64,000 nucleotides of DNA from assembly GCA_013396755.1 (NCBI GenBank), contig VWZF01003324.1, forward strand, positions 1 to 64,000, in the 5' to 3' direction. Source of the stretch: Sclerurus mexicanus. Lineage: Eukaryota; Chordata; Aves; Passeriformes; Furnariidae. Position numbers and translations under genes: made by a program. Positions 1 to 8,949 of the stretch are shown piece by piece. The notes below the pieces were generated by a model. The model was not told the origin of the DNA and did no database searches. It saw only the letters and a list, made by a program, of their open reading frames with translations. How positions within the stretch are numbered: the first letter of the stretch is position 1; each line of letters begins with the position of its first letter.

Positions 1-10
1 TCTCCTTCCC

Positions 11-1227
11 ATGCGAGGATCACAGCAGGTGGCAGCAGGCTCTTCCAGGGGTAGACAATATCTGGCCCAAGATGGCACTGCCCATGACACCAACCCAGTA
101 GCCTTCCCAGTTTTGTATAACAACCCACCTGCTAATGCCTCTCGCTGGGAAACAGCAAGGAAGCAAGCCGAGGCCCAGGGAGATCTAAAGTTCCTTGGGA
201 GCTATCAAGTTTTCTACAGCCCTGACCATCCACCAGTGTGGGAGTGCATTCATTATCCTATAATAAAAAATACCATGAAAGCTGTGAATGACTATGGGCT
301 TGGAGCTCTCTTTACCATGACTCTTATTGAATCTCTCTTTTCTGCCTATGTGTTTAAACCCCATGACCTCAGGACAATACTAATATTTATTCTATCTGGC
401 ATTCAATTAACAATATTTGAAACCGAATAGAGATCTTTGGTTAAAGGCAAAGCCAAGGAGCTTTTTTCCATCAACGTTATCCCAGTAATGCACACAATGC
501 AAATGATGCTTGGAGAAGGGCCATATACAGCAGATGTGGCCCAAGCAAGGATACCTACAAGTGACTTAAGTTTAATGACTTAGCCTTCAAAGCACTGAAG
601 GTCATCATGGATGCCACCAGGGTGATGCCTTCTTTCACAGCTATCCAGCAGGGCCCTAAGGAACCCTTTATAGACTTTGCCGAGAGGCTACAGGAGGCGA
701 TAGTTCGTCAAATCCCACACCCGCAGTCTCAGGATGACTTATTCTTAAAACTTGCCATCGAGAATGCTAACGAGGATTGTCAGAAAGTGTTGAGGTCCCT
801 AAAGGACCCAACACCCGTTGATATGATTAAGGCTTGCCAGAACATAGGGTCACATACATATGAGTCAGCAAAGGCAAAAGAGAATTTGGAAGCTCAAGAG
901 ACACATATATCTTCCATGATCAGGGAAGCATTAGAGGCTAGCTCTGCACAGACCGCTGCCCTGGTTATAGAGGTGTTGGTGGCCCTTAAACCATCAGGGC
1001 CTCACTGCAATACATGTGGCAGTGCAGGGCTTTCACAAAGTGAGTGCCACAAACACAAGATCAAATCTCCAGCACTCTGTCCCTGCTGCAAGAAGGAATA
1101 TCATTGGTCGGCTGACTGTAGGTTGGCCTACAGCAAAGACAGCTGGCCCCTGTCACCTCAGTCCTCATCAAGGGTTAGGAAAAGATCTGATCCGGGAAAC
1201 AGTGGGCAGAGTGCCGGGGGGATGTGA
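11..1227 (+). pseudogene. gag: ERV gag remnant (capsid and nucleocapsid), class II/beta-like
   Basis: This is the structural polyprotein of an endogenous retrovirus and is broken. A first open stretch (11-430) has a capsid N-terminal signature: a Pro-rich AFPV segment, then VWECIHYPIIKNTMKAVNDY and GLGALFTMTLIES, the pattern of betaretroviral capsids. That frame stops at 430. A second frame (607-1227) carries the major homology region (QGPKEPFIDFAERLQEAI) and a nucleocapsid zinc knuckle of CX2CX4HX4C form (CPCCKKEYHWSADC, about 1078-1120). A preceding knuckle-like CNTCGSAGLS has lost its histidine spacing. The order of capsid, major homology region and knuckle matches gag, and dUTPase and protease follow directly. 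The provirus begins upstream of the window. The family assignment is solid; the exact subgroup is inference. Confidence 0.85.
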
Positions 1228-1288
1228 TGACACCAAAAACCTACCACGCTCTGCACACCCAGATCCTTCCACCAATTCCAGAGGAGGA

Positions 1289-1608
1289 ACCAGATCAGGT
1301 CTCCATGGAATGGAGCTGGAGACTGCTGCAGAATATATCTTCGAGAGCAGCCCTCAGATTACAAAGTCTCAGTGACTTTGAAGGGAATTACTGAAACCCC
1401 CTTCAAAGGGTTAGTCACGGGTATTTGTGATCCGTTGGTTAATGAATTGTTTGTTTTGCCATTACTTTTGACAATTGTTAACCATGAGCCTTTTGATATA
1501 AATGTTAAAACTGACTTTCTGCCAGCTAACATCACAAAGGGAGATGTGATAGCTCAAATATTCCCACTTGCAGAACACCAGTTTGATGTAAAACAATATG
1601 AAATATAG
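1289..1608 (+). pseudogene. dUTPase-like domain of the pro frame (degenerate)
   Basis: Between nucleocapsid and protease lies a dUTPase-like stretch, as in betaretroviruses, where dUTPase is the N-terminal part of the pro reading frame. A segment reading GLHGMELETAAEY (about 1299-1337) resembles the first dUTPase motif. After a frame change an open stretch (1372-1608) contains LPANITKGDVIAQIFPL, which resembles the conserved Gly-Asp-x-Ile-Ala-Gln motif of the fold. The frameshift between the two parts, and the poor conservation elsewhere, indicate a dead domain. The call rests on these two motifs and on position, so it is moderately certain. Confidence 0.6.
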
Positions 1609-1620
1609 TGGGCCCAGCCA

Positions 1621-1809
1621 GTGGGCTGCCACCATCCGCTAATCTCCTGTCAAGTCTCTTTTAAAGGTTCTAGTTCCAATGTTGCTGTGATGGGGTTGAC
1701 TGATACTGGAGCTGTTACAATCTGCTTAAATATTGCAGAGAGAACTTCAGATTCATATATTTTCCCCAACAAAATTGAAACTCCAACCAAGTTTCCCATT
1801 TATTTTTAA
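1621..1809 (+). pseudogene. pro: ERV aspartic protease, N-terminal part
   Basis: A 62-codon open stretch contains the retroviral protease active-site triad context GLTDTGA, with the catalytic Asp codon at 1702-1704. The sequence after the motif (VTICLN) fits the family briefly, then becomes unrecognisable before a stop at 1807-1809, where a reverse-oriented insertion begins. Protease homology resumes after the insertion at about 2742, and the two pieces overlap around the active-site motif. The interruption is therefore not a simple clean insertion. Confidence 0.75.
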
Positions 1810-2650
1810 AAAATGATTTTTTATTAATTAATTGCTATGAGATGCAGAGAGAGAGACGAAGGAAAGATTGGAAAAATGCCAAGATTAATTTTTAGAAGCA
1901 GAGAGAAAGCATACCACCACAAAACTAACCTTTTTACCAGAATATCGGTGTATGCATGCGTGTGTGGGGGGGGAGAAGGAGCCGGTTTAGCCTCTTTTTC
2001 TCTCCTCTCTGTTGTCTTTGCCGATGTTATCTCGTAGCACCAGGGGGTCGTAGCTTTCTGGAACGCAGTCAGGGTGATTGGGCTCACATGGAGTCACGCT
2101 GCAGGGATGATGCAGAGATCCGTGCAGAGCTGGGCCTCGCTGGCCTTCAGAAATACGGAATGTCAGAGAGACAGGCAAAACTCACAGTAGCGTGGTGTGT
2201 CTCAGTTCTCTCCAGGCCAGCACCAGTCTCTTTCCCAGCAATTCAGGCAGCATGTGGTGGTGAAGAGATGAGGTGAGGTGAGGAGAAGTTGCGGGGGTGA
2301 TTTCCAACTCAAGTAACTGGTCCTGCTTTCCCCTTTCCTTGCTCCTGACTCCCCGAAATTTGCCTTCAGTTTTTATAGCGTTCAAAGGATGTGGTGGAAG
2401 CNGCCATTCCTGCCATACCCTACTGCGGAGTGTGCCATCATCCTTTCCCTTCAGAGGAACGTGTCAAAAGGAGGGTTGCACGTGGCTCATTGGCACGTAG
2501 GCTTGTTCAGACGTGCAAAATGATAAGATACCCTGTATAATGACAGGATTTTCTGGCAGGATGTTTGTTCATAGGATTGTCTTTGCTAGAATTTTGTTTT
2601 GTGAGAGTCTTCAGGAGTAGGATTTTTTTTGTAGGGCTTTGCTGACATAG
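1805..2650 (-). mobile_element. Reverse-oriented LTR-like insertion in the protease region
   Basis: This ~0.85-kb stretch has no protease homology and separates the two protease pieces. On the minus strand it carries a TATA-like CTATAAAAACTG (complement of about 2370-2382), preceded by a GC-richer promoter-like stretch and followed by about 550 bp ending in AATAAAAAA near 1817-1825. That layout fits a solo LTR or LTR fragment inserted against the provirus. No clean TG...CA ends or target-site duplication were found. A single undetermined base at 2401 marks a possible assembly join. It could instead be another retroposed element. Confidence 0.4.
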
Positions 2651-2739
2651 TTCATTATAACAGGATGTTTTTCAACAGGGACTGGGTGTTGGATGATGGC
2701 AGAATATTTATTGCCTTTTTTGTGTGTTATCTGTATATA

Positions 2740-2991
2740 ACAGGAGTGGATATGAGAATCATTGCAGGAAAGGATTGGCCTACCACATGGGAAGTTATTC
2801 CCATGACCGATGTCATCAAAGGAGTCGGCGGCATCCAGAAGCCATCCCAGAGCATGAAATTGCTTACCATAGAAGGACTTGATGGTAAGACTGCCTCGGC
2901 CATACCTTTTGTGATGCCTTTGCCCATAACACTTTGGGGGACGGATATTCTGGGACAATGGGGCCTAGTCCTTAGGTCATATTTAACTTAA
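2740..2991 (+). pseudogene. pro: ERV aspartic protease, C-terminal part
   Basis: Downstream of the insertion the frame resumes with ITGVDMRIIAGKDWPTTWEV. It continues through GVGGIQKPSQS (the flap/Gly-rich region) to ITLWGTDILGQWG, a typical class II protease C-terminus leading into RT. The active-site Asp-Thr-Gly has become Ile-Thr-Gly here, so this segment is inactive by itself. The part near 2610-2740 has no clear homology. Confidence 0.7.
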
Positions 2992-4050
2992 AGGCCACCG
3001 ATGTGCAGCAAGTCTCCGCTCTGACCTGGCTCTCTAATGAGCTGGTCTGGGTTCACCAGTGGCCTCTTAGAGGAGACAAGCTGCAGGCCCTTAATGCCCT
3101 GGTCAAACAACAACTAGACCAGGGCCATACTGTGCCATCCAGTAGTCCCTGGAACTCCCCTGTGTTTGTGGGGCAAACGAAAAGTGGTAAATGGAGGCGC
3201 TCACAAGATTTATGGAAGATTAATGACATCATAGAGCCCATGGGAGTGTTACAGCCTGGGATGCCCTCTCCTTCCATGGTACCAGAAGGGCTGCAAATTG
3301 CAGTAATTGATTTAAGGCTGCTTTTTCAACATTCCATTAGACCCCAAAGATGCTGCCAGATTTGCCTTTACAGTACCGTCCATTGACACTTCTGAACCAT
3401 CCAAAAGGTATCACCAGACGGTCTTAGTGGAGGGGATGAAAAATTCACCTACCATTTGTCAGGCCTACCTAACCCCAATACTGGCACCCGTGCGCAAGCT
3501 ACATGCTAAGTGTATTATATATCACTATATGGATGACATTCTGATTGCTGCTGACACCAAAAATGATATGATGTTGGTCCAAATTGATCTCCAGTTGGCA
3601 TTGACTAAGCATAATTTCAGCATTACACCCAAAAAGGTACAGGTCACTTCCCCCTGGAAGTACCTAGGGTGGAAAGTGACCGACTCAAAAATTATACCCT
3701 CTGTTATCAAACTCCCAACCAGTATAAAAATGCTCCATGGTTTGCAGTCCTTACTAGGTACTATCAGTTGGGTCTGTCCTATGATGGGCCTCACAAATGA
3801 GGAACTGCGCCCATTATTTATGCTCTTAAAAGGAGATACAGAGTTAACATCTCCCAGGCATCTGACCCAAGAGGCGAAAGAAACAGTGAACCTCACTGAA
3901 CACAAGTTGTTACATTGCAATGCAGACTGGAAAATACAAGGCCTCTCACCTGTATTAGTGATAATGAAAGGAATAACACAGACATTCGCCTTGTTGGGAC
4001 AAATTAAAAAGACTACCAAGACTTCATTATATGGGAATGGATATTTTTAA
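2992..4050 (+). pseudogene. pol: ERV reverse transcriptase (frameshifted)
   Basis: The RT N-terminus is evident: LTWLSNELVWVHQWPL, then the LxxLVxxQLxxGHxVPSxSPWNSPVFV region and AVIDLR, which holds the first catalytic Asp (codon 3309-3311). A frameshift follows at about 3315-3330. The frame reopens by 3427 with the YMDD box (YHYMDDILIA, YMDD codons 3526-3537) and the thumb motif SPWKYLGWKVTD. The reading then passes into the connection region and stops at 4048-4050. The catalytic aspartates are retained, but the frameshift and stops make the locus non-coding. The YMDD form and the palm sequence fit class II (alpha/beta-like) ERVs. Confidence 0.88.
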
Positions 4051-4073
4051 GCCACCAGTTTACCAAGACCATT

Positions 4074-4735
4074 ATGTCCTTCCCTGAGCTTATTTCCATG
4101 GCCATTATGAAAGGGAGGTGCAGGTGCTGGGAGTTGACAGAAGACCCCCATACTATATTCTTGCCTTTACCAGAAAAGCAGATTGACCAACTTTTTGTCA
4201 CAAGCATTGAGTTCCAAATAGCCTTAGCAGGTTTTGAAGGAACCACTACATGTCACCTTCCCACCTTACGGCTTTTGCTGTTTTTCGCCAGCATTCAGGT
4301 GCTGCCAAGTTTTAAGTTCTCCAAGACCCTGCTACCAAATGCCACCACAGTTTTCACTGATGGCTTGGGAAGGGTGAAAAGAGCGGCTGTGTGCTGGAGG
4401 GCCGGCGATTGCTGGGAATCTGATGTTCACTATGCGGAAGGCTCACCCCAGCTAGTCAAGCTCTCAGCAGTTCTCTGTGCTTTTCGTCTCATTCCCAGGC
4501 CTCTGAATATCATCTCAGACTGGGTCTATGTTGTCGGGGTGGTCATTAGGCTGGAGTGGTCTTATCTAAGAGATGTAGCTAATGAAAGGTTGGTGTGTCT
4601 ATTTCAGGCCCTTCTGGTGGAGATCAACCATCAGCAATATCAATTTTTCATCAACCATATCCAGTCACACACTTCTCTGCTGGGTCCTCTCATGAAAGGC
4701 AACCGCAGAGCAGACCTGTTGGTAAGCTCAGTGGT
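4074..4735 (+). pseudogene. pol: ERV connection and RNase H domain with lost catalytic Glu
   Basis: This is the first two thirds of a 307-codon open stretch (4074-4997). The RNase H core starts at TVFTDGLG (first Asp). The expected Glu position reads QLVKLSAVL, so the catalytic Glu is replaced by Lys (codon near 4459). SDWVYV keeps the third acidic residue. HIQSHTSLLGPL and GNRRADLL supply the His loop and the last Asp. The Glu-to-Lys change would abolish metal binding, consistent with a decayed copy. The reading frame runs straight into the integrase zinc-binding region. Confidence 0.85.
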
Positions 4736-4938
4736 GCTCCCCAATCGTTGGGAACAAGCCAGGTTGTCCCATGATTTTTTCCATAAGGGGTTCAAAGCTT
4801 TTAAAAGGAGCTTTGATATCATCTATTCCCAGGCCAAAGCTATAGTCTCTGCCTGTGGAGACTGCCAGCAAGTTGTACCCATTGTCAATGAAGGGATAAA
4901 CCCTCACGGGTTGGCCCCATGGCAGATCTGGCAGATGG

Positions 4939-4960
4939 ATGTGACTTCCGGAAGTCACAT
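4939..4960. repeat. Perfect 22-bp palindrome inside integrase
   Basis: The sequence ATGTGACTTCC is followed immediately by its reverse complement, giving a perfect 22-bp palindrome. It starts within the codons of the first catalytic Asp motif and abuts a 22-bp tandem duplication. Confidence 0.95.
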
Positions 4961-5004
4961 CCTTCAGGAAGTTAAAGTACGTCCTTCAGGAAGTTAAAGT
5001 ACGT
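4961..5004. repeat. 22-bp tandem duplication disrupting integrase frame
   Basis: Two identical 22-bp units (4961-4982 and 4983-5004) stand head to tail. Because 22 is not a multiple of 3, the duplication shifts the integrase frame. It directly follows the 22-bp palindrome, so both may come from one hairpin-mediated replication or reverse-transcription slip. Confidence 0.95.
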
Positions 5005-5276
5005 CCATGTCTCTGTCAACACCTTTTCCGGACTCATGGTGGCAACAGCACATGCAGGAGAAAAAGCAAAGGATGTTAAAAAACACCTATCTGCAGCTTT
5101 TGCCACCATGGAGATTCCGGAAAAGATTAAAACGGACAATGGACCTACCTATATTTCAGCATTGCTTAAAGAATTCTTCAGCATGTGGGGGATTAAATGT
5201 ATCACCAGAATCCCCCAGTCTCCAACAGGGCAGGCCATTGTGGAAAGAGTGCACAAACTGTAAAAAACATGCTTCT

Positions 5277-5294
5277 TAAACAGAAAAGGGGGAG
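5277..5294 (+). promoter_or_regulatory. Internal polypurine tract identical to the 3' PPT
   Basis: The 18-mer taaacagaaaagggggag lies in the integrase coding region and is identical to the sequence immediately upstream of the 3' LTR (6874-6891). An internal copy in integrase sits where central polypurine tracts occur in lentiviruses. It could equally be driven by coding, since it encodes a Lys/Arg/Gly-rich stretch. The identity is direct observation; a priming function is inference. Confidence 0.5.
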
Positions 5295-5454
5295 TATTGG
5301 CCTTTCCCCCCAAGAACAATTGAACAAAGTTCTGTATGTACTTCCTGAACGAATTGGATAATGATGTCAAACCGATTCAAAGACACTTTGGTCAGGAAGA
5401 TAAGAACATGAAATTGGAAGCGAAGGTAATGGTCAAAGATTTAGTGACTGAAAA

Positions 5455-6700
5455 ATGGGAAGGCCCTTTCCCCCTCATAACATGGGTAAAGGGCTATGGT
5501 TGTGTCTCCACAGATCAGGGCCCGAAGTGGATTCTGTCAAAATGGATAAGGCTACACAAAGGAACACGATTCCCATCATCATCGGTAGTAAAACAGTGGT
5601 AATAGAAACACCCTTGACTCTTTCATGGATGACTGACACGTGAGAAAATATGTGGACCAGTCTGGTGAAGTCCATAGGGAAGGACTCCCTATGCTTATCA
5701 GTTACTGACCTTAAAAATTCTTTTAAATCATGTTTAATTGGTATCCCGTGGCTGGAAAATGAATGGAGGGTGTTTGCAAAAGATTATACCTCGTGGTGTT
5801 CCCAAGGCAGTTTCAAAAAAAAATCCCATAGCACACTGTTATCTGCCATTGGTCTTATCACCACGTAGACCTGAGAATCCTTCTAAAGTACCCAAGGAAT
5901 TTGGCTATAAAGATGTGGATCCTCAGGAATTGGAAATATTGGGAACACTGCCAGTGCCCTACTGCTTCTTCTTCCGTGCAACAGATACCCTATCTCCTGT
6001 TAAGACTAATATCACTCCAGGAGAGTACTACTCTAGGTTCTCTACCTGGTGTAACAAAAGTCTAGACTCCTTACTTACATTAGTAATGCCAACAGAAACT
6101 GTGACATTCCCTAATAAAACATTCTTAATATGCAGAAACAGAGTCTGGAGGGAGATACCCAGGAAAGCCACTGGAGGACCCTGCAGCCTGGGAAGGCTAA
6201 ATGTATTCTCCCCTCCAAAATGATAGCAGCTTCTTTAATTAAATCACTTGGGGCAACCAGCAGCAGTAAAAATAAAAGGGAAACCACAAAAAAGGAGGGC
6301 CTTGTGGAAGGTGGATATGTGTTTGACAATGTTTGCGACTTGCACATCTATTTTTGGACAAGGACTCAAAATATCTTTGGAGCTTCCTTCATTCCATCCA
6401 TAGGAATCAACCATGCCTTGGATATGTTGACCAAGTTGGGATATTGGATGTATAAGGAAGCAAACACGACCAGCTAAGCCCTGGAGGAGCTGCTGCTAGA
6501 CACTACTGCCTTAGAGAGAGTCACCATCCAGAACAGAGCTGCTATTGATTTCCTGCTTTTGGTGAATGGATATGGGTGTGAGGAGTTTGAGGGGCTCTGG
6601 TGCTTGAACTTCTCCTTGCACTCGGAATCCATTCACTCCAAAATCAACATCAATAACTTAATCAAAGACTTCTAAATCAGGGTTGACGATTCTGAAGGGG
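5455..6700 (+). pseudogene. env: ERV env remnant, alpharetrovirus-like SU and TM
   Basis: Env mediates receptor binding and membrane fusion. The first frame (5455-5643) overlaps the integrase end and may be the leader. SU pieces follow in shifting frames (5650-5868 and 5738-6223), including SLCLSVTDLKNSFKSCLIGI and PQELEILGTLPVPYC. A KNKR run (about 6268) could be the furin-site remnant. The stretch IFGASFIPSIGINHALDML looks like an internal fusion peptide. After an in-frame stop (6475-6477) the TM core reads TIQNRAAIDFLLLVNGYGC, the heptad/immunosuppressive-like region, then CEEFEGLWC. The expected CX6CC motif has its first paired Cys replaced by Trp. The pattern is that of avian alpharetroviral TM, joined here to a beta-like gag-pol. 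Stops and frameshifts make it non-functional. Confidence 0.82.
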
Positions 6701-6873
6701 ATCTGTTTGGATGGCTCCCCATGGGGAACTGGCCTCTAGGCCTCAGGAGGGCTTTGATATTTGTTATTTTTGGACTTTGAGTTTGCTTACATTTCTGTTA
6801 CTTATCCCTTGTGTTATTGCTTGTGTTCGCAAGAGTATAACTAAAAGCTTTTCAGACACATTTCCAGCTCTCC
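6701..6873 (+). pseudogene. env: Env TM membrane anchor and cytoplasmic tail remnant
   Basis: This is the final part of env. Residues coded by about 6711-6935 in one frame give a hydrophobic stretch (SLLTFLLLIPCVIACV) suitable as a membrane anchor, followed by a short basic tail. It directly precedes the polypurine tract. Frame and stop defects separate it from the TM ectodomain. Confidence 0.55.
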
Positions 6874-6892
6874 TAAACAGAAAAGGGGGAGA
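6874..6892 (+). promoter_or_regulatory. 3' polypurine tract of the provirus
   Basis: A purine run (cagaaaagggggaga) ends one base before TGTCGGGA, the start of the LTR. This is the canonical position for priming of plus-strand DNA synthesis. Confidence 0.85.
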
Positions 6893-7277
6893 TGTCGGGA
6901 TGGACACTTATCAAGAATGGAAAAGAGAACTTTGAAGATGTTGGCGCAGCTATCATCAAAGAAAAGAGATGAGTGAAGTTAAAAGGATGGCGGACTTTTA
7001 CATCTACAGGTTTCCAGTTTTTATATTCATGGTTGAATAATAGAAATGTTTTCAGTTGTACAAATGGCAGTTTTTCTCCTTGTGCACTCCTTGCCATTCA
7101 ATTGGCTGGTGTCTGCTGCATTGCAGACTTTCCTTTTACAGTTACCCCCACCCTTGTTCGACATTTATTGTTAGGTTACACCCAGTTCTTCCTTGTATGT
7201 AAATGGATTTGCATACTCCACCCTTGTTCCGCCCTTTGTTCCAACAAGTTCTATACCAACCATATATAAGCTCATCA
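6893..7277 (+). mobile_element. 3' LTR of the first provirus, truncated after TATA
   Basis: The LTR starts TGTCGGGATGG immediately after the polypurine tract. About 370 bp of U3 follow, ending in a TATA box (catatataag, 7261-7270). The sequence breaks off at 7277, before any polyadenylation signal, at a single undetermined base. The same truncation appears at 8163 in the duplicated copy, where the sequence runs into pol of another provirus. The truncation is therefore real even if the duplication is not. Confidence 0.8.
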
Positions 7278-8163
7278 NTCCATCCATAGGAATCAACCAT
7301 GCCTTGGATATGTTGACCAAGTTGGGATATTGGATGTATAAGGAAGCAAACACGACCAGCTAAGCCCTGGAGGAGCTGCTGCTAGACACTACTGCCTTAG
7401 AGAGAGTCACCATCCAGAACAGAGCTGCTATTGATTTCCTGCTTTTGGTGAATGGATATGGGTGTGAGGAGTTTGAGGGGCTCTGGTGCTTGAACTTCTC
7501 CTTGCACTCGGAATCCATTCACTCCAAAATCAACATCAATAACTTAATCAAAGACTTCTAAATCAGGGTTGACGATTCTGAAGGGGATCTGTTTGGATGG
7601 CTCCCCATGGGGAACTGGCCTCTAGGCCTCAGGAGGGCTTTGATATTTGTTATTTTTGGACTTTGAGTTTGCTTACATTTCTGTTACTTATCCCTTGTGT
7701 TATTGCTTGTGTTCGCAAGAGTATAACTAAAAGCTTTTCAGACACATTTCCAGCTCTCCTAAACAGAAAAGGGGGAGATGTCGGGATGGACACTTATCAA
7801 GAATGGAAAAGAGAACTTTGAAGATGTTGGCGCAGCTATCATCAAAGAAAAGAGATGAGTGAAGTTAAAAGGATGGCGGACTTTTACATCTACAGGTTTC
7901 CAGTTTTTATATTCATGGTTGAATAATAGAAATGTTTTCAGTTGTACAAATGGCAGTTTTTCTCCTTGTGCACTCCTTGCCATTCAATTGGCTGGTGTCT
8001 GCTGCATTGCAGACTTTCCTTTTACAGTTACCCCCACCCTTGTTCGACATTTATTGTTAGGTTACACCCAGTTCTTCCTTGTATGTAAATGGATTTGCAT
8101 ACTCCACCCTTGTTCCGCCCTTTGTTCCAACAAGTTCTATACCAACCATATATAAGCTCATCA
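7278..8163 (+). repeat. Perfect 885-bp duplication of 6393-7277 after an 'n'
   Basis: Positions 7279-8163 repeat 6393-7277 (env TM, polypurine tract, LTR U3) with a constant offset of 886 and no difference seen in the stretches compared. The repeat starts immediately after the single undetermined base at 7278. This is the pattern of two overlapping contig ends joined without merging. A genuine tandem duplication is possible but less likely. Confidence 0.85.
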
Positions 8164-8177
8164 CCCTTTTAATATAT

Positions 8178-8500
8178 GGCCATTCTGCCATTACCCTCAC
8201 TGAAGTGAGACATGTCCTTCTTTCCCTCCAAAAGCTGCGTCACTATCCCCCCAAGACCAATTAAATAAGGCACTATATGTATTAAATTTCCTAAATAGAT
8301 TAGAAGGAGACACATCACCAGTGCAAAGATATTTTGGTCAGACCAGCAACCCAGACGTCTCTAAAGCCAAGGTATTATACACTTAGTAACGGGAAGTTGG
8401 ATAGGTCCCTTTCCTCTAATAACTTGAGGGAAGGGACATGTTTGGGTCTCTACAGATACCAGTCCTAGATGGGTCCCATCAAGGTGGGTCAAACTATCAA
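8178..8500 (+). pseudogene. pol: Second related provirus: integrase C-terminal remnant
   Basis: Translation in shifting frames gives TEVRHVLLSLQ, then QLNKALYVLNFLNRLEGDT, a QRYFGQ segment and PFPLIT...GHVWVSTDTSPRWVPSRWV. These align in order with 5230-5580 of the first provirus but are clearly diverged. Homology begins at about 8178, only about 15 bp after the truncated LTR, so LTR and pol are fused without gag, pro or RT between them. Stops are frequent. The purine-rich 18-mer of the first provirus is not conserved here. Confidence 0.75.
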
Positions 8501-8948
8501 GAGAGCCACCATCACAGCAGTAATCATCAGAATAGTTGTGGAAATTACCATGGTGGTACCCATACCATCGTGAGTGACAGACGTAAGAAGTAATGTTTGG
8601 GCAACCTTGGTAAAGACAATACGAACAGATTCTTTATGCTTATCAATAACGGATCTCACAAATGCTTTCAAATCCTGTTTCATTGGAATCCCCTGAGATT
8701 GGCAAAAGAATGGTTTGAATTCATGTTACAATATACTCCCCGGTGTTCCAATATGAATAAGGACAAAAATCCTATTATGTGGGAGTGTGGAATTATCGCA
8801 ATTGGAAGACGAACAATGAAATCTGATGGCAGGCCAGAAGAAGGGAATAGAAGATCTGTTCCCCCTATGCTGGACAAGTTTTGTTGTACGGGTCCGATTG
8901 TTACAGGTTTTATGGTTGAGCTCCATGGTATGGTGAAACTATCTTTTT
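8501..8948 (+). pseudogene. env: Second related provirus: env SU remnant
   Basis: Around 8590-8710 the frames read a Trp-Ala-Thr-Leu-Val-Lys segment, then TDSLCLSITDLTNAFKSC and FIGIP. This parallels 5660-5745 of the first provirus. The following 117-codon open stretch (8597-8950) is mostly in a non-homologous frame. The homology ends near 8760 and LTR-like sequence begins by about 8950, so most of SU and all of TM are deleted. Confidence 0.6.
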
Positions 8949-8949
8949 A

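Larger units (their letters stand above)
4736..5602 (+). pseudogene. pol: ERV integrase (all three domains, frameshifted)
   Basis: Integrase inserts viral DNA into the host genome. The N-terminal HHCC zinc motif is visible (SHDFFH, then CGDC at about 4768-4866). The catalytic core follows with WQIWQMDVT (first Asp, about 4935). After a frame disruption the frame at 5036-5263 has TDNGP (Asp codon 5135-5137) and GQAIVERVH (Glu codon 5243-5245), which gives the DX35E spacing exactly. The C-terminal domain at 5336-5602 reads KWEGPFPLITW and later GPKWILSKWIRL, typical of class II integrases. Breaks are a 22-bp tandem duplication at 4961-5004 and a stop after VHKL. The catalytic triad itself is intact. 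Confidence 0.88.
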
